Source: Suicoccus acidiformans
Lineage (GTDB): Bacteria > Bacillota > Bacilli > Lactobacillales > Aerococcaceae
Assembly (NCBI RefSeq): GCF_003546865.1
Contig: NZ_CP023434.1
Location: 2,461,001 to 2,525,000, forward strand
Length of the DNA stretch: 64,000 bases
Direction: 5' to 3'
Below are positions 42,058 through 51,430 of the stretch, piece by piece. The notes beneath the pieces are model-generated. The model saw only the letters and a list, made by a program, of their open reading frames with translations. It did no database searches and had not been told where the DNA came from. Every line of letters begins with the position of its first letter. Position 1 is the stretch's first letter. Position numbers and translations under genes: made by a program.

Positions 42058-42777
42058 TTACTTCTCCAATCTTTCTTCAATTCGTCGGATAATTTCCGGC
42101 AGTTCCTCTAAAGAACGTATAATATAATCAGCCTCTTCTAAATGCGCTAAGTGGGCGTCATCAATGGCTAAACCAATCGCTGCTTGTGTCAGTTGCCCAT
42201 AGGCCATATCAATACTTGAGTCACCCACATACGCAATTTCATCCAAGCTAACCTCATACTCCTGGGCAAAGACATGAAGCGCGTCAGGTTTAGGCTTCGG
42301 TCCGAAATCATCCGCGCAAGCTACAAAGGACATATAGTCCAATAAGCCTGTTCGCTCTAAGGTAACCATCGTAATACTTCGATTATCATTCGTCACCACA
42401 CCTAGAATGTAGTCCTTTTCTAAAGCCTTTAACACTTCTATACTTCCGGACATCAATTTCGCCGGCATCTTTGCATGTTGGATATAGTTTAAATAATGCG
42501 ACTCAATAAAATGAGCTAGCTCCTTGGGGTCCTCGTTTAAATATTCAGCAAGGATATCCGCTTGTTCTTCGATACTCCCCGTCGCAAAAAGGGAGTTCGG
42601 TATAAGACCTGTGCGTGACTCGTTTATACCTAATAAACGGTCCATCCGCTTCCTCTCAGTAGCACTCAATACTTTTCGCCCTAGCAATAAATCTACCACT
42701 TCGACACTCGGCTCATCCCAAGTTTCTCCCAACTCAATCAGCGTGCCATCTTTGTCAAACAAAATAGCTTTAAGCAT
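42058..42777 (-). CDS. HAD-superfamily phosphatase (phosphoglycolate phosphatase-like)
   Basis: A 239-residue cytoplasmic hydrolase. Motif I is LFDKDGTLI (nucleophile Asp 8, acid/base Asp 10), motif II is GVVTNDNRS (about 128-136), the motif III Lys lies in GPKPKPDAL, and motif IV is IAYVGDSSIDMAYG (about 175-188). A helical cap lies between motifs I and II, as in Gph/PGP. Substrate unknown. Immediately upstream of the secreted-protein gene with no gap. Confidence 0.88.
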   Translation of the reverse strand: MLKAILFDKDGTLIELGETWDEPSVEVVDLLLGRKVLSATERKRMDRLLGINESRTGLIPNSLFATGSIEEQADILAEYLNEDPKELAHFIESHYLNYIQHAKMPAKLMSGSIEVLKALEKDYILGVVTNDNRSITMVTLERTGLLDYMSFVACADDFGPKPKPDALHVFAQEYEVSLDEIAYVGDSSIDMAYGQLTQAAIGLAIDDAHLAHLEEADYIIRSLEELPEIIRRIEERLEK

Positions 42778-42966
42778 CTTTCTCCTCCATTGCTTTCAAG
42801 CGATTCATATCAGTGTGATTATACCACATTTCCCATAAAAATTAAGTGATAATATCCGCATTCACCCTTGCTAAAGTTTAAAATATTAAAAAAATATTAT
42901 TTTTTCATGAATTCTTCAACTGTTCGTACTCAAATATGGTAAAATACCTTCATAGGAGGCGACATA

Positions 42967-43674
42967 ATGGATATTAAAATTTTTCAATCCGCTCAGGAGG
43001 CCACTGAAGAGGCTTTTCGTCTATTAGCCGCGGCTAAAGAAGACGGAGCAACAACTTTTGGTTTAGCAACCGGATCAAGTCCTGAAGGACTCTATGAGTT
43101 GTTAAGAGCATCTGATTTAGATTTCACAGACGCTTACGCATTGAACTTAGATGAATATAGAGGTCTGCCAGCCGATCACGAGCAAAGCTATGCTTACTTC
43201 ATGCAGGATAAACTTTTCAAAGCAAAACCATTCAAGGAAACATTTATCCCGAATGGTATGGCTGAAGATCCTGAAGAAGAAGTGGCGCGCTATGATCAAG
43301 TCATTAAAAATCATCCCATTGATTTCCAAATTCTGGGTATTGGTCCTAATGGGCACATTGGCTTTAATGAGCCAGGAACATCCTTTGAAGTTACAACACA
43401 TTTAACAGACCTAGCACCGGCAACCATCCAAGCAAACCAACGCTTCTTTGAATCCGAAGCAGATGTCCCTAAACAAGCTTACACTATGGGTATTGCATCC
43501 ATCTTAAACAGTAAGCAGATTGTGTTAATGGCATTTGGTGAAGCAAAAGCGCAAGCGGTCAAAGGAATGATTGAAGGATCAGTCACTGAAGCGCTCCCAG
43601 CCAGTGTATTACAGACCCATGAGAATGTCACCGTGTTATTAGACCAAGATTCAGCTAGCCTACTCAGTCATTGA
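42967..43674 (+). CDS. nagB: Glucosamine-6-phosphate deaminase
   Basis: Converts glucosamine-6-phosphate to fructose-6-phosphate and ammonia. The 235 residues are the short Gram-positive form. FGLATGSSPEGLYELL (about 31-46), LNLDEYRGLPADHEQSYAYFM (about 60-80, catalytic Asp), GIGPNGHIGFNEPG (about 123-136, catalytic His) and TMGIASIL (about 171-178) are diagnostic. TAGGAGG is a strong ribosome site, and TGGTAAAAT is a likely extended -10. Opposes GlmU/GlmM flux. Confidence 0.97.
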   Translation: MDIKIFQSAQEATEEAFRLLAAAKEDGATTFGLATGSSPEGLYELLRASDLDFTDAYALNLDEYRGLPADHEQSYAYFMQDKLFKAKPFKETFIPNGMAEDPEEEVARYDQVIKNHPIDFQILGIGPNGHIGFNEPGTSFEVTTHLTDLAPATIQANQRFFESEADVPKQAYTMGIASILNSKQIVLMAFGEAKAQAVKGMIEGSVTEALPASVLQTHENVTVLLDQDSASLLSH

Positions 43675-43687
43675 TGTATTTTATTGA

Positions 43688-43732
43688 CCGAAAGATACTA
43701 CAGATTCTTATGCTGTGTATCTTTCGGGTTTT
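43688..43732 (+). terminator. Intrinsic terminator after nagB
   Basis: CCGAAAGATAC pairs with GTATCTTTCGG (11 bp), with an inner ACAG/CTGT extension, followed by GTTTTTG. Confidence 0.85.
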
Positions 43733-43788
43733 TGTGCTCTTTTAAAATTCATTTATAAATGACTAAATAGTGCCCCCAATTTATCCCG

Positions 43789-43877
43789 GTTCATAGTAAC
43801 TAAAGTTTGTTAATACGCGCATTTATAAGGCTATTTTCTTTATATTTTAAACCTTTTGTGTTATCTTTACTATGAAC
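43789..43877. repeat. Spaced inverted repeat upstream of the AraC-type regulator
   Basis: GTTCATAGTAA (43789-43799) and TTACTATGAAC (43867-43877) are perfect 11-bp inverted copies 67 bases apart, 66 bases before the regulator start. Candidate operator half-sites for looping or for two dimers. I saw no other copy of this 11-mer in the window. Confidence 0.55.
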
Positions 43878-43942
43878 AATTTATTTCTATTATATCCTCT
43901 CTCGCCCCTCTTAGTATTGCATTGAAAGGAGGATAGGTTCAC

Positions 43943-44770
43943 ATGTATATCTCAAATGTTAATTCTGCTTCAATTAAATTAAAATCCATTGAAAACGAGA
44001 CGGTAGCAGTAGACGATGAGGTGACAATTTATTCAGAGAATGAATTGATCCTTTTATACTTTAATAAAGGCGCTAGCGATTATATTATTAATGGTGATAC
44101 ACAAAAGCAGGAAATGAAAAAACGAGATCTAGTCATTCTAAATCCAGGGAACGCTTTAACTTTCATCCCCGTTCGTAAAATTGAATGGATAAAAGTAGTA
44201 TTAACTGGGGTGTTGTTTACGTCGTCGTTAGATATTAACTCAGCCAATGAGCTATTTATCATCAACGATCAACATAGCATGATTCGTAGATACTTGGAGC
44301 TTGCACTCATTGAGAATAATCATCGCTTCAGAGGCTCAGACATTATCTTGAGGAAGCTGCTTGAATCAGTTATGGTACATATCTTGAGGAACAGTGAACT
44401 TTCAATTAAGGACTCAACCATTCAGACCAAGAATAGTGATATCGATAAAGTTCAACAGTACATCCGCGAAAACTATCATGAGAAGATTACCTTAGATCAG
44501 TTATCCGAATTAGTTGATATTAATAAGTATTATCTTATACGCTTATTTAAGCAGAAAACAGGCTTATCACCCATCGATTATTTAATTCATGTACGTCTTG
44601 AGCAGGCCGAGAATTTACTCAAGCAAACTGATTTGACGATTTCTAAAATCTCAGATATGGTTGGCTTTCATTCACCATCACATTTCTCAAAGACCTTTAA
44701 AGAAAGTAATCACTTAACTCCATCTCAGTTTCGCAAGAATTACCGTCAAGAGATCGCTCAAAGTAACTAA
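43943..44770 (+). CDS. AraC-family transcriptional regulator
   Basis: A 275-residue regulator with an N-terminal effector-binding region (about 1-150; weakly cupin-like strands such as ELILLYFNKGASDYII) and a C-terminal double helix-turn-helix (about 173-270). The latter includes VQQYIRENYHEKITLDQLSELVDINKYYLIRLFKQKTG and DLTISKISDMVGFHSPSHFSKTFKESNHLTPSQFRKNYR. AAAGGAGG precedes the ATG. No sugar-metabolism genes adjoin it apart from nagB, which is insulated by a terminator, so its target is uncertain; autoregulation through the inverted repeat upstream is plausible. Confidence 0.9.
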   Translation: MYISNVNSASIKLKSIENETVAVDDEVTIYSENELILLYFNKGASDYIINGDTQKQEMKKRDLVILNPGNALTFIPVRKIEWIKVVLTGVLFTSSLDINSANELFIINDQHSMIRRYLELALIENNHRFRGSDIILRKLLESVMVHILRNSELSIKDSTIQTKNSDIDKVQQYIRENYHEKITLDQLSELVDINKYYLIRLFKQKTGLSPIDYLIHVRLEQAENLLKQTDLTISKISDMVGFHSPSHFSKTFKESNHLTPSQFRKNYRQEIAQSN

Positions 44771-44786
44771 CGTATAGCTTAAATAA

Positions 44787-44814
44787 AGAGGCTCCCGATT
44801 TGGGAGCCTCTTTT
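44787..44814. terminator. Bidirectional intrinsic terminator
   Basis: AGAGGCTCCC pairs with GGGAGCCTCT across a 5-base loop, followed by TTT; placed between the convergent AraC-type and glmM genes. Confidence 0.85.
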
Positions 44815-44895
44815 GCTGCTAGGTTATCTCTACTAACTTAATCTCCGTGAAGTATCCTCATCTAGACTTCTTAGGAGACGATAACGCCTAAATCT

Positions 44896-46254
44896 TTACT
44901 CAATACCGCGAACACGGCGGATTACTTCAGCAATTTCATCGACATAGTAATCTACCTTCTCATCGGTTGATGCTTCTGCCATCACTCGTAACAATGGCTC
45001 AGTTCCACTTGGACGCACAAGAATACGTCCGTCACCTGCCATTTCCGCTTCAATTTTATCGACAATTTCCTTCACTTCAGGTTCGTCCATCACCGTATAT
45101 TTGTCCCTTACCCGAACATTAACTAGCTTCTGAGGGAATATTTGAACATCGCTAGCTAACTCTGACAAACTCTTGCCGGTTTCTTTCATAATAGACAGCA
45201 ATTGAATCCCCACAAGTAAGCCATCACCTGTTGTATTATATTGGGATAAGACAATGTGGCCAGACTGCTCGCCACCTAAAGTATAATTACCTTCACGCAT
45301 CGCTTCTACGACATAACGGTCGCCTACTTTGGTCGTAATCATATTCAAGCCCTCGGCTTCACCAGCCTTATGGAAGCCAAGATTGCTCATTACCGTTGAG
45401 ACAATCGTATGGTCTTTCAGGCGCCCACGGTCATTGAGGTATTTACCGATGATAAACATTATTTTATCCCCATCAACCAGTGCACCCGTTTCATCCACTG
45501 CAATAACGCGGTCACCGTCCCCATCAAAAGCCAAACCAACCATTACGCCCTTTTCAACAACTAGGTTCTGTAAGGCCTCTGGATGAGTTGAACCTACTCC
45601 ATCATTAATGTTTAACCCATTTGGTCGGTCACCCATCGTAAAGAAATCAGCATCTAGGTCAGCAAACAGTTGGTTCACAAGGGGTGAAGTTGCCCCATGG
45701 GCAGCATCAATTGCGACGCTAATACCTGAAAGGTCATCAGGAATAGTCGATTGGAGGAAATTGATATACTTTATCGTCCCTTCAGGGAACTCATCGACGG
45801 TTCCTAAACCTTGAGCGCTTGGTCTTGGAAGCTCATCATCTTGATTTAACAGTGCTTCAATTTCAGCTTCTTGTTCATCTGACAGCTTATATCCATCTGC
45901 CCCGAAGAATTTAATTCCATTATCTTCCACGGGGTTATGTGAAGCACTAATCATCACGCCCGCTGTAACACCTTGGGTCCGGGTTAAATAAGCAACAGCA
46001 GGTGTTGAAATGACTCCCAGTTGCATCACTTCGATTCCTACGGATAATAAACCAGCAATCAAAGCATGTTCAAGCATTTCCCCTGAAATACGCGTGTCTC
46101 TAGCGACAAGAACACGAGGTGCTTCACCTTCAGACAAATCTGCATGCTGCCAGAGAACATAACCTCCAACACGCCCTAATTTAAAAGCTAATTCTGGGGA
46201 TAATTCCTGATTGGCTACCCCTCTAACACCATCAGTTCCAAAATATTTAACCAT
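44896..46254 (-). CDS. glmM: Phosphoglucosamine mutase
   Basis: Interconverts glucosamine-6-phosphate and glucosamine-1-phosphate for UDP-GlcNAc synthesis. The 452 residues carry the N-terminal YFGTDGVRG and the active-site serine in [17 protein letters not shown] (Ser about 105). The magnesium loop is DGDGDRVI (about 240-247), the sugar loop GGEQSGH (about 325-331) and the phosphate-binding [11 protein letters not shown] (about 412-422). Third gene of the conserved cdaA-cdaR-glmM cluster, in which c-di-AMP synthesis is tied to cell wall precursor synthesis. Confidence 0.97.
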   Translation of the reverse strand: MVKYFGTDGVRGVANQELSPELAFKLGRVGGYVLWQHADLSEGEAPRVLVARDTRISGEMLEHALIAGLLSVGIEVMQLGVISTPAVAYLTRTQGVTAGVMISASHNPVEDNGIKFFGADGYKLSDEQEAEIEALLNQDDELPRPSAQGLGTVDEFPEGTIKYINFLQSTIPDDLSGISVAIDAAHGATSPLVNQLFADLDADFFTMGDRPNGLNINDGVGSTHPEALQNLVVEKGVMVGLAFDGDGDRVIAVDETGALVDGDKIMFIIGKYLNDRGRLKDHTIVSTVMSNLGFHKAGEAEGLNMITTKVGDRYVVEAMREGNYTLGGEQSGHIVLSQYNTTGDGLLVGIQLLSIMKETGKSLSELASDVQIFPQKLVNVRVRDKYTVMDEPEVKEIVDKIEAEMAGDGRILVRPSGTEPLLRVMAEASTDEKVDYYVDEIAEVIRRVRGIE

Positions 46255-46279
46255 AGTCTAACTCCTTATGTGTAATTTC

Positions 46280-47386
46280 TCATGATTCTTGACCGGCCGA
46301 CTCCACTGGAACTTCAGCTGGATTATCCACTGGTTCTTCTACTTGTCCACTACTCGCTGCGCCTTCTTCGAGACGCTCATCCTTATGTTCCTGCGTAACT
46401 TCCTCAGTAGATGAATTGGATTCGGATAGGACACGATCACTTGCTTGAATATCCACATGAACTTCAACATCGTACGGTCCATTATAGGTTACATTGGCAG
46501 GAATTTGAATTTGCCCGAGTACCGTACCCGACTCCGTCATATTCGATACATCTACTAATACGTCAAGCGTAGAGATGGGATGGGAAGCTTGCACAGAAAC
46601 TTCCGAGAACTGTACAAGTTGATATTGGTATTGATATTGACTTGACTCGCCTTGGGCTAGCACATTTAGGGATGCCGTTTGCTCTAAAGGCTCAATATCA
46701 ACAGTTGCTTCAATTTCTGTTTTGTTCGCACTAATATCTAATAAATCACCTGCTTGGTCGACAATTTTAAGTGGATACGTATCCACGAAACTTTCGCTCT
46801 TTGGTTGATTACTCGTAATCTTAATATATACTCGGTCTAATTTCTCAATCGCTTCGCTCGTGCCGCTTAAAGTTACCTCAGGAATATTCAAGCGAACATC
46901 GGATACTTGATAGCCGGCTGCTACTAATTCTTCGCTGATCTCATATTCAACCGGCAAGGTAACAGTCTCGCGTTTAGAAACTTGCACAATCACCCGAGAC
47001 GGTGTCGTTTGATATTCAACGTCTTCGGGTAAGCCAATCACCTCTAAACGAACGGTGCGTGATCCTGGTGGTACACCCACAAGACTTTCTGTTTGTACTC
47101 GAATCGTATCTCCTGTGACTTGGTTAATAATATTGCGTGGACCAGTCAGACGTACGGTCGCTTTCTCTGGCAAATCACTGATAAAGGTATTCTCATCAGT
47201 CTCGCCTAAGTAGACCGGCACATTCGAAATGGTCTCTGTTACATTCACACTCGCAAACTCTTGATTACGGGCTATTCGCATAGACATATTGGTATTCTCA
47301 GTTGAGACAAAAGCATATAAGAAAACCGCACAGACGAGCGAAATAAACATTAAAAACCATTTATTATCAAATGCTGTTTTTTTCAT
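46280..47386 (-). CDS. cdaR: CdaA regulatory protein, YbbR-domain
   Basis: Modulates the diadenylate cyclase CdaA from the outer face of the membrane. One N-terminal membrane helix (about 10-27, FLMFISLVCAVFLYAFVST) is followed by three or four YbbR repeats of about 80 residues, with recurring VPVYLGE, VPPGSRTVRLEVIGLP, LPVEYEIS and FVDTYPLKIVDQ-type strands. It ends in an acidic Ser/Glu-rich tail (about 330-368). It overlaps cdaA by four bases. Confidence 0.93.
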   Translation of the reverse strand: MKKTAFDNKWFLMFISLVCAVFLYAFVSTENTNMSMRIARNQEFASVNVTETISNVPVYLGETDENTFISDLPEKATVRLTGPRNIINQVTGDTIRVQTESLVGVPPGSRTVRLEVIGLPEDVEYQTTPSRVIVQVSKRETVTLPVEYEISEELVAAGYQVSDVRLNIPEVTLSGTSEAIEKLDRVYIKITSNQPKSESFVDTYPLKIVDQAGDLLDISANKTEIEATVDIEPLEQTASLNVLAQGESSQYQYQYQLVQFSEVSVQASHPISTLDVLVDVSNMTESGTVLGQIQIPANVTYNGPYDVEVHVDIQASDRVLSESNSSTEEVTQEHKDERLEEGAASSGQVEEPVDNPAEVPVESAGQES

Positions 47387-48246
47387 TCGTCTTCACCTCT
47401 TTGCTTAAAGGTATCAAAGAAGAAGCCTTTAACCGGTTCGATAAGACTCTTATTGGTCGTCTGCTCCTCTTCTACATATAGGAATTTAATCAATAAATCA
47501 GTCAATTCATCTTCTTTAAGATCTCGGTAGAGTACTTCATTCTTCGTTATACTAATCGATCCAGTTTCTTCAGATACAATCAAAGTGAGGGCGTCACTAA
47601 CTTCGGATAAACCAATTGCTGCACGGTGACGGGTCCCCAATTCTTTAGAGATAGAATCCGATTCGGATAAGGGTAAATAACAAGATGCAGCAGCTATACG
47701 ATAATCACTCACAATCACTGCACCATCATGTAAGGGTGTATTCGGAATAAAAATGTTAATAAGCAGTTGATTGGAAATTTCCGAATCTAGGGGTATCCCG
47801 GTCTCTATATACTCACCGAGCTCATCTTGATCTTTAACGGAAATCAAAGCCCCGATTTTACGCCGCGACATATAACGAGCCGCATATACTAAGTCATCAA
47901 TTAACTTCATACTAAGATTCTTCTCAACGCGCTTATTACGAAATAAATTCTGACCTAGGTTTTGTAAGGCCCGTCTTAATTCTGGCTGGAATAGAATAAT
48001 TGCCGCCACTACTCCCCAGGCTAATACTTGCCCTAAAAGCCAGTCTATCGTCTGAAGTCCTAGAATTGAACTAAGAAACTTCGCCGCGATAAAGACAGCG
48101 ATGCCTTTTAATAAATTCATCATCTGTGTGCCACGCGCATACATTAGTAATTTATAAATTAAGTACCAGACAATAATAATGTCCAGTAGTTGGATGAGTG
48201 GTTGAGCCCCCATCACTTGATTAAACCAATCTAGCAACAATTTCAC
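47383..48246 (-). CDS. cdaA: Diadenylate cyclase CdaA
   Basis: Makes the second messenger c-di-AMP from two ATP. Three N-terminal membrane helices (about 15-90) precede the DAC domain. Its DGA motif is at about 174-176 (LHDGAVIVSD) and its RHR motif at about 206-208 (GTRHRAAIGLSE); both catalytic motifs are intact. The 287 residues match the family. A TGTTATAAT extended -10 lies upstream. First gene of the cluster with cdaR and glmM. Confidence 0.96.
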   Translation of the reverse strand: MKLLLDWFNQVMGAQPLIQLLDIIIVWYLIYKLLMYARGTQMMNLLKGIAVFIAAKFLSSILGLQTIDWLLGQVLAWGVVAAIILFQPELRRALQNLGQNLFRNKRVEKNLSMKLIDDLVYAARYMSRRKIGALISVKDQDELGEYIETGIPLDSEISNQLLINIFIPNTPLHDGAVIVSDYRIAAASCYLPLSESDSISKELGTRHRAAIGLSEVSDALTLIVSEETGSISITKNEVLYRDLKEDELTDLLIKFLYVEEEQTTNKSLIEPVKGFFFDTFKQRGEDE

Positions 48247-48296
48247 CCTCTTTTTATTCTCAGCTAATATTATAACAAATTAAACTGGACTTGTGG

Positions 48297-48545
48297 TCAA
48301 TACTCCTCAGTTTTTGTTCGCTTCAACGTGAAGTAGTCGGGTACTGGATCATAACCTCCTTCTGCAAAGGGATGGCAACGCAGAATACGTGCAAGCGCCA
48401 TCAGAAATCCTTTCCCAGCCCCAAATTTCTCAATGGCTAAGAGCCCATAATTAGAACAACTGGGTTTATAGCGACAGGTAGCTGGAAATAAGGGCGAGAT
48501 GAATTGTTGATACATACGAATCAGACCGATCAATAAGTGAGACAT
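48297..48545 (-). CDS. yidD: Membrane protein insertion efficiency factor YidD
   Basis: An 82-residue protein that assists YidC-dependent membrane insertion. The start [13 protein letters not shown] (ATG at 48545) follows AGAGGTGA. The family core is [48 protein letters not shown], with three conserved cysteines, followed by GGYDPVPD. Alone between cdaA and the divergent peptidase gene. Confidence 0.94.
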   Translation of the reverse strand: MSHLLIGLIRMYQQFISPLFPATCRYKPSCSNYGLLAIEKFGAGKGFLMALARILRCHPFAEGGYDPVPDYFTLKRTKTEEY

Positions 48546-48661
48546 GCGATCACCTCTAACTTTAATAACCATATTCTAACCCACATACTTTAAGCTTGTA
48601 AACTAAATCCAACTTTTCCTCAAAGGAAATATCCGTTATGATAAACCTAAGGAGTGATTAT

Positions 48662-49762
48662 ATGAAATTAGAAACCCAACGTATCAGTAAACTACAAACC
48701 CTCATGGCCAAAAATAACTTAAGCAATCTTCTCATCAGTGACCCAAAGAGTATTCGCTATTTCACCCAATACGAAACCGATCCTGGCGAGCGTCTATTGC
48801 TCTTACACATTTCTCAGAACGAACCTGCCCGCCTCTATTTAAATCAACTTTTCCCACCCGCGCAATTTGCTAAGGAAGATGCTAATAATATTCATATCAA
48901 CACTTACCGCGACGGAGAACCTATTATAAAACAAGTTGCCACATCATTAGAGGACGGCGTGACCGGTATTGATAAGTTCTGGCCGAGTCACTTCCTCTTG
49001 CAACTACTCGAGGAGCAACCTCACTTACACGTTGTAAATGGCTCTATCTTTGTCGATGACTTACGAGGGATTAAAGATAAGGACGAAATTGAGCGGATGA
49101 AGCAAGCCTCCCACCTAAATGATCAAATAATGCAAGAAACCATAGACTTTCTTCAGCAAGGCCCGACAGAAGTAGAAGCTCGTAATTTTATTCTGCAACG
49201 CTATCAAGAAACCGGCCATCAGGGTCCTTCCTTTGAGCCAATTGTCGCCTATGGCGCGAATGGCGCTGACCCACATCATACTGTAAGCCAGCAGACACCT
49301 CAAGCAGGCGATAGCATCGTGGTTGATATCGGTGGGCTATATAATGGCTATGCCTCTGATATGACCCGTACCTTCTTTTATCAAGAAGCATCCCAAGAAA
49401 GTCTGCAAATTTATCACCTCGTCCAAAAAGCTAACGAAGCCGCTATTCAAAGTATTCGTCCAGGCGTGACGTTTGCTGAAATCGATCGAATTGCTCGTGA
49501 TATTATTAGTGAGGCTGGCTATGGCGAGTTCTTCACCCATCGCCTAGGCCACTTTATCGGCCAAGAAGCTCACGAAGCTGGTGACGTTAGTGAACACAAT
49601 CATAGAACTGTCCAAGCCGGTCAAATCTTCTCCATTGAACCCGGAATTTATCTACTTGGAAAGCTTGGGGTAAGAATTGAAGACTTAGTGCTTGTTACCG
49701 AAGATGGTGTTGAAGTCCTTAACCATGTTAGCAAAGAGCCCATCATTATCGATCCTGCATAA
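48662..49762 (+). CDS. M24-family Xaa-Pro peptidase
   Basis: Metallopeptidase cleaving X-Pro bonds (PepQ/PepP class). I start at MKLETQRISK (ATG at 48662), seven bases after AAGGAG, giving 366 residues. There is a creatinase-like N-terminal domain (about 1-130), then the pita-bread domain. Metal ligands are visible: Asp in DIGGLYNGYASDMTRTF, His in HRLGHFIGQEAHE, Glu in FSIEPGIYL and Glu in VRIEDLVLV. Whether it acts on dipeptides or oligopeptides cannot be decided. Confidence 0.92.
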   Translation: MKLETQRISKLQTLMAKNNLSNLLISDPKSIRYFTQYETDPGERLLLLHISQNEPARLYLNQLFPPAQFAKEDANNIHINTYRDGEPIIKQVATSLEDGVTGIDKFWPSHFLLQLLEEQPHLHVVNGSIFVDDLRGIKDKDEIERMKQASHLNDQIMQETIDFLQQGPTEVEARNFILQRYQETGHQGPSFEPIVAYGANGADPHHTVSQQTPQAGDSIVVDIGGLYNGYASDMTRTFFYQEASQESLQIYHLVQKANEAAIQSIRPGVTFAEIDRIARDIISEAGYGEFFTHRLGHFIGQEAHEAGDVSEHNHRTVQAGQIFSIEPGIYLLGKLGVRIEDLVLVTEDGVEVLNHVSKEPIIIDPA

Positions 49763-49764
49763 TC

Positions 49765-49816
49765 GTCAACTACATTTAAATAATTGGTTGACAATCATCT
49801 TGGTAAGTCTTATCCT
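49765..49816 (+). promoter_or_regulatory. birA-bioY promoter with BirA operator
   Basis: -35 TTGACA at 49788-49793 and -10 TATCCT at 49811-49816, spacer 17. GTCAAC-N16-GTTGAC (49765-49792) is an inverted repeat of the BirA-box type, and its right half overlaps the -35, so holo-BirA would block initiation. Confidence 0.75.
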
Positions 49817-49838
49817 TTAGTAAGTAAAGGAGGCCAAG

Positions 49839-50831
49839 ATGATTCAAGATATTTTACAAACACTCCAAACGGCCAAGGAGCCGTTATCCGGCCAAGCTTT
49901 GGCTGATATGCTTGGCGTGAGTCGCACAACTATTTGGAAACATATTGAAAACTTGCGGAAAGAAGGCTATCAAATTACCAGTCTTGCCGGTCAAGGATAC
50001 TTACTAACAGCTAGCCCTCATCGAAGTAATCTTCACGAACTACAACAGCTTACCCGAGAAGGTAATTTGTCCATAGCGATTCAAATCCACGATGAGGTAA
50101 CTTCTACCAATGATTTAATGAAGCAGACTATCCTAAATCAATATCGTAATCAGCCGCAACTAATCGTTGCCCATAGGCAAACACAGGGACGCGGTCGCCA
50201 AGGTCGAACTTTCCACTCACAGATTCAAGAAGGCTTATACTTTAGTCTAGGCTTTCAACCCCAGGGCATCCCTCTGGAAGATTTGCATCTGTATACACTG
50301 CTAGCTGGCGTCGCTATGGCCGAAGCCATTGAAGCAACCTACCCCTTACCAGAGTCAATCCAATTAAAGTGGGTCAATGATCTATTCTACCAAGGGAAGA
50401 AAATAGGTGGTATTCTCAGTGAATCCGTTATGAGTCTGGAAGACAGTCAAGTGATGTATATTATCATAGGCATCGGCTTAAATATCGCTGCAGATTTCAC
50501 AGATTCACCGATGGAGCAGGTCGCAGGAAGTCTCTTTACCGAAGATGTACCAGAAGCCTTTAACCAGAATAAACTCCTCACCCATTTCTTAGAGCGTTTC
50601 GATGTCTACAACCAGAATTTCCAAGGACGGACTTTTATCCAGAACTACCAAGAACGTCTGCTCGGACGTGGTAAATGGCTTAGCTATGAGATGGATGGTC
50701 AGTCCTATGAAGGTGAACTTATCGGAATGAACTCTCACGGTCAGCTACTGATGCGTAATCAGATTAATCAAGTTGTCCAATTAGACAGCCATCGCATTCA
50801 TTTAGGTAGCAATCAATTTAAGGAGGATTAA
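49839..50831 (+). CDS. birA: Bifunctional biotin-protein ligase and biotin operon repressor
   Basis: Activates biotin and attaches it to carboxylases; when saturated it represses biotin genes. An N-terminal winged helix (about 15-60, LADMLGVSRTTIWKHIENLRKEGY) precedes the ligase domain, with the biotinyl-AMP loop QGRGRQGRTFHS (about 111-122), KWVNDLFYQGKKIGGIL (about 180-196) and a C-terminal SH3-like domain. The 330 residues match the repressor class. Its own promoter carries the expected operator. One base separates it from bioY. Confidence 0.95.
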   Translation: MIQDILQTLQTAKEPLSGQALADMLGVSRTTIWKHIENLRKEGYQITSLAGQGYLLTASPHRSNLHELQQLTREGNLSIAIQIHDEVTSTNDLMKQTILNQYRNQPQLIVAHRQTQGRGRQGRTFHSQIQEGLYFSLGFQPQGIPLEDLHLYTLLAGVAMAEAIEATYPLPESIQLKWVNDLFYQGKKIGGILSESVMSLEDSQVMYIIIGIGLNIAADFTDSPMEQVAGSLFTEDVPEAFNQNKLLTHFLERFDVYNQNFQGRTFIQNYQERLLGRGKWLSYEMDGQSYEGELIGMNSHGQLLMRNQINQVVQLDSHRIHLGSNQFKED

Positions 50832-50832
50832 T

Positions 50833-51375
50833 ATGACCCAAACTAGGAACCTTACTTTAACTGGCTTAATGCTAGCGATGTTGATTATCTGCTCCCAAAT
50901 TAGCATACCCCTTGGTCCAGTCCCCATCACCTTGCAGACTTTTGCTGTGCTATTGATTGCATATCTACTAAAACCTAAGCAAGCTTTTATATGTACGAGC
51001 CTGTATCTTATCCTAGGTATCGCAGGTTTGCCCATCTTTGCCAACGCTGGCGGAGGGCTTCAGAGCATAACTTTGCCGACTTTTGGCTTTCTTTTAGCCT
51101 TTATCCCCGCTAGTGTGCTCACAGCCAAATATATAGAGCTTTTCGGACGTACATCTCGTTCCTATATGATAAGTGCCTTGCTCTTTCACAGTCTTGTTTA
51201 CTTATTAGGTTTGTTATATTTTACTTGGATTATGAATGGTTACCTAGGCAAGCAGATGCACCTATGGCAAATTCTCTCAGTTGCCTTTCTTCCATTTATA
51301 CCTGGCGATTGCTTGAAAGCAGGCATGGCTATTTACCTCAGCCGTAGACTCCATCAGGCTGGATTAGTTGAGTGA
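50833..51375 (+). CDS. bioY: Biotin transporter BioY (ECF S-component)
   Basis: Membrane biotin-binding subunit. The 180 residues form about six helices. SQISIPLGPVPITLQTFAVLL (about 22-42), YLILGIAGLPIFANAGGGLQSITLPTFGFLLAF and the late FLPFIPGDCLKAGMA are the BioY signatures. It follows birA directly in a biotin-controlled pair. The ECF energising module is not in the window. Confidence 0.95.
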   Translation: MTQTRNLTLTGLMLAMLIICSQISIPLGPVPITLQTFAVLLIAYLLKPKQAFICTSLYLILGIAGLPIFANAGGGLQSITLPTFGFLLAFIPASVLTAKYIELFGRTSRSYMISALLFHSLVYLLGLLYFTWIMNGYLGKQMHLWQILSVAFLPFIPGDCLKAGMAIYLSRRLHQAGLVE

Positions 51376-51430
51376 AATGTTTTGTTAGGCGGGTCTTCTT
51401 TGCTATCATGTTAAGTAAGGAGATGATTCA

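Noticed and set aside
43879..43920. CRISPR or tandem repeats in A/T-rich intergenic regions
   Set aside because: No regularly spaced repeats were found anywhere in the window; the repeats seen are hairpins, attenuator arms and the two insertion sequences.
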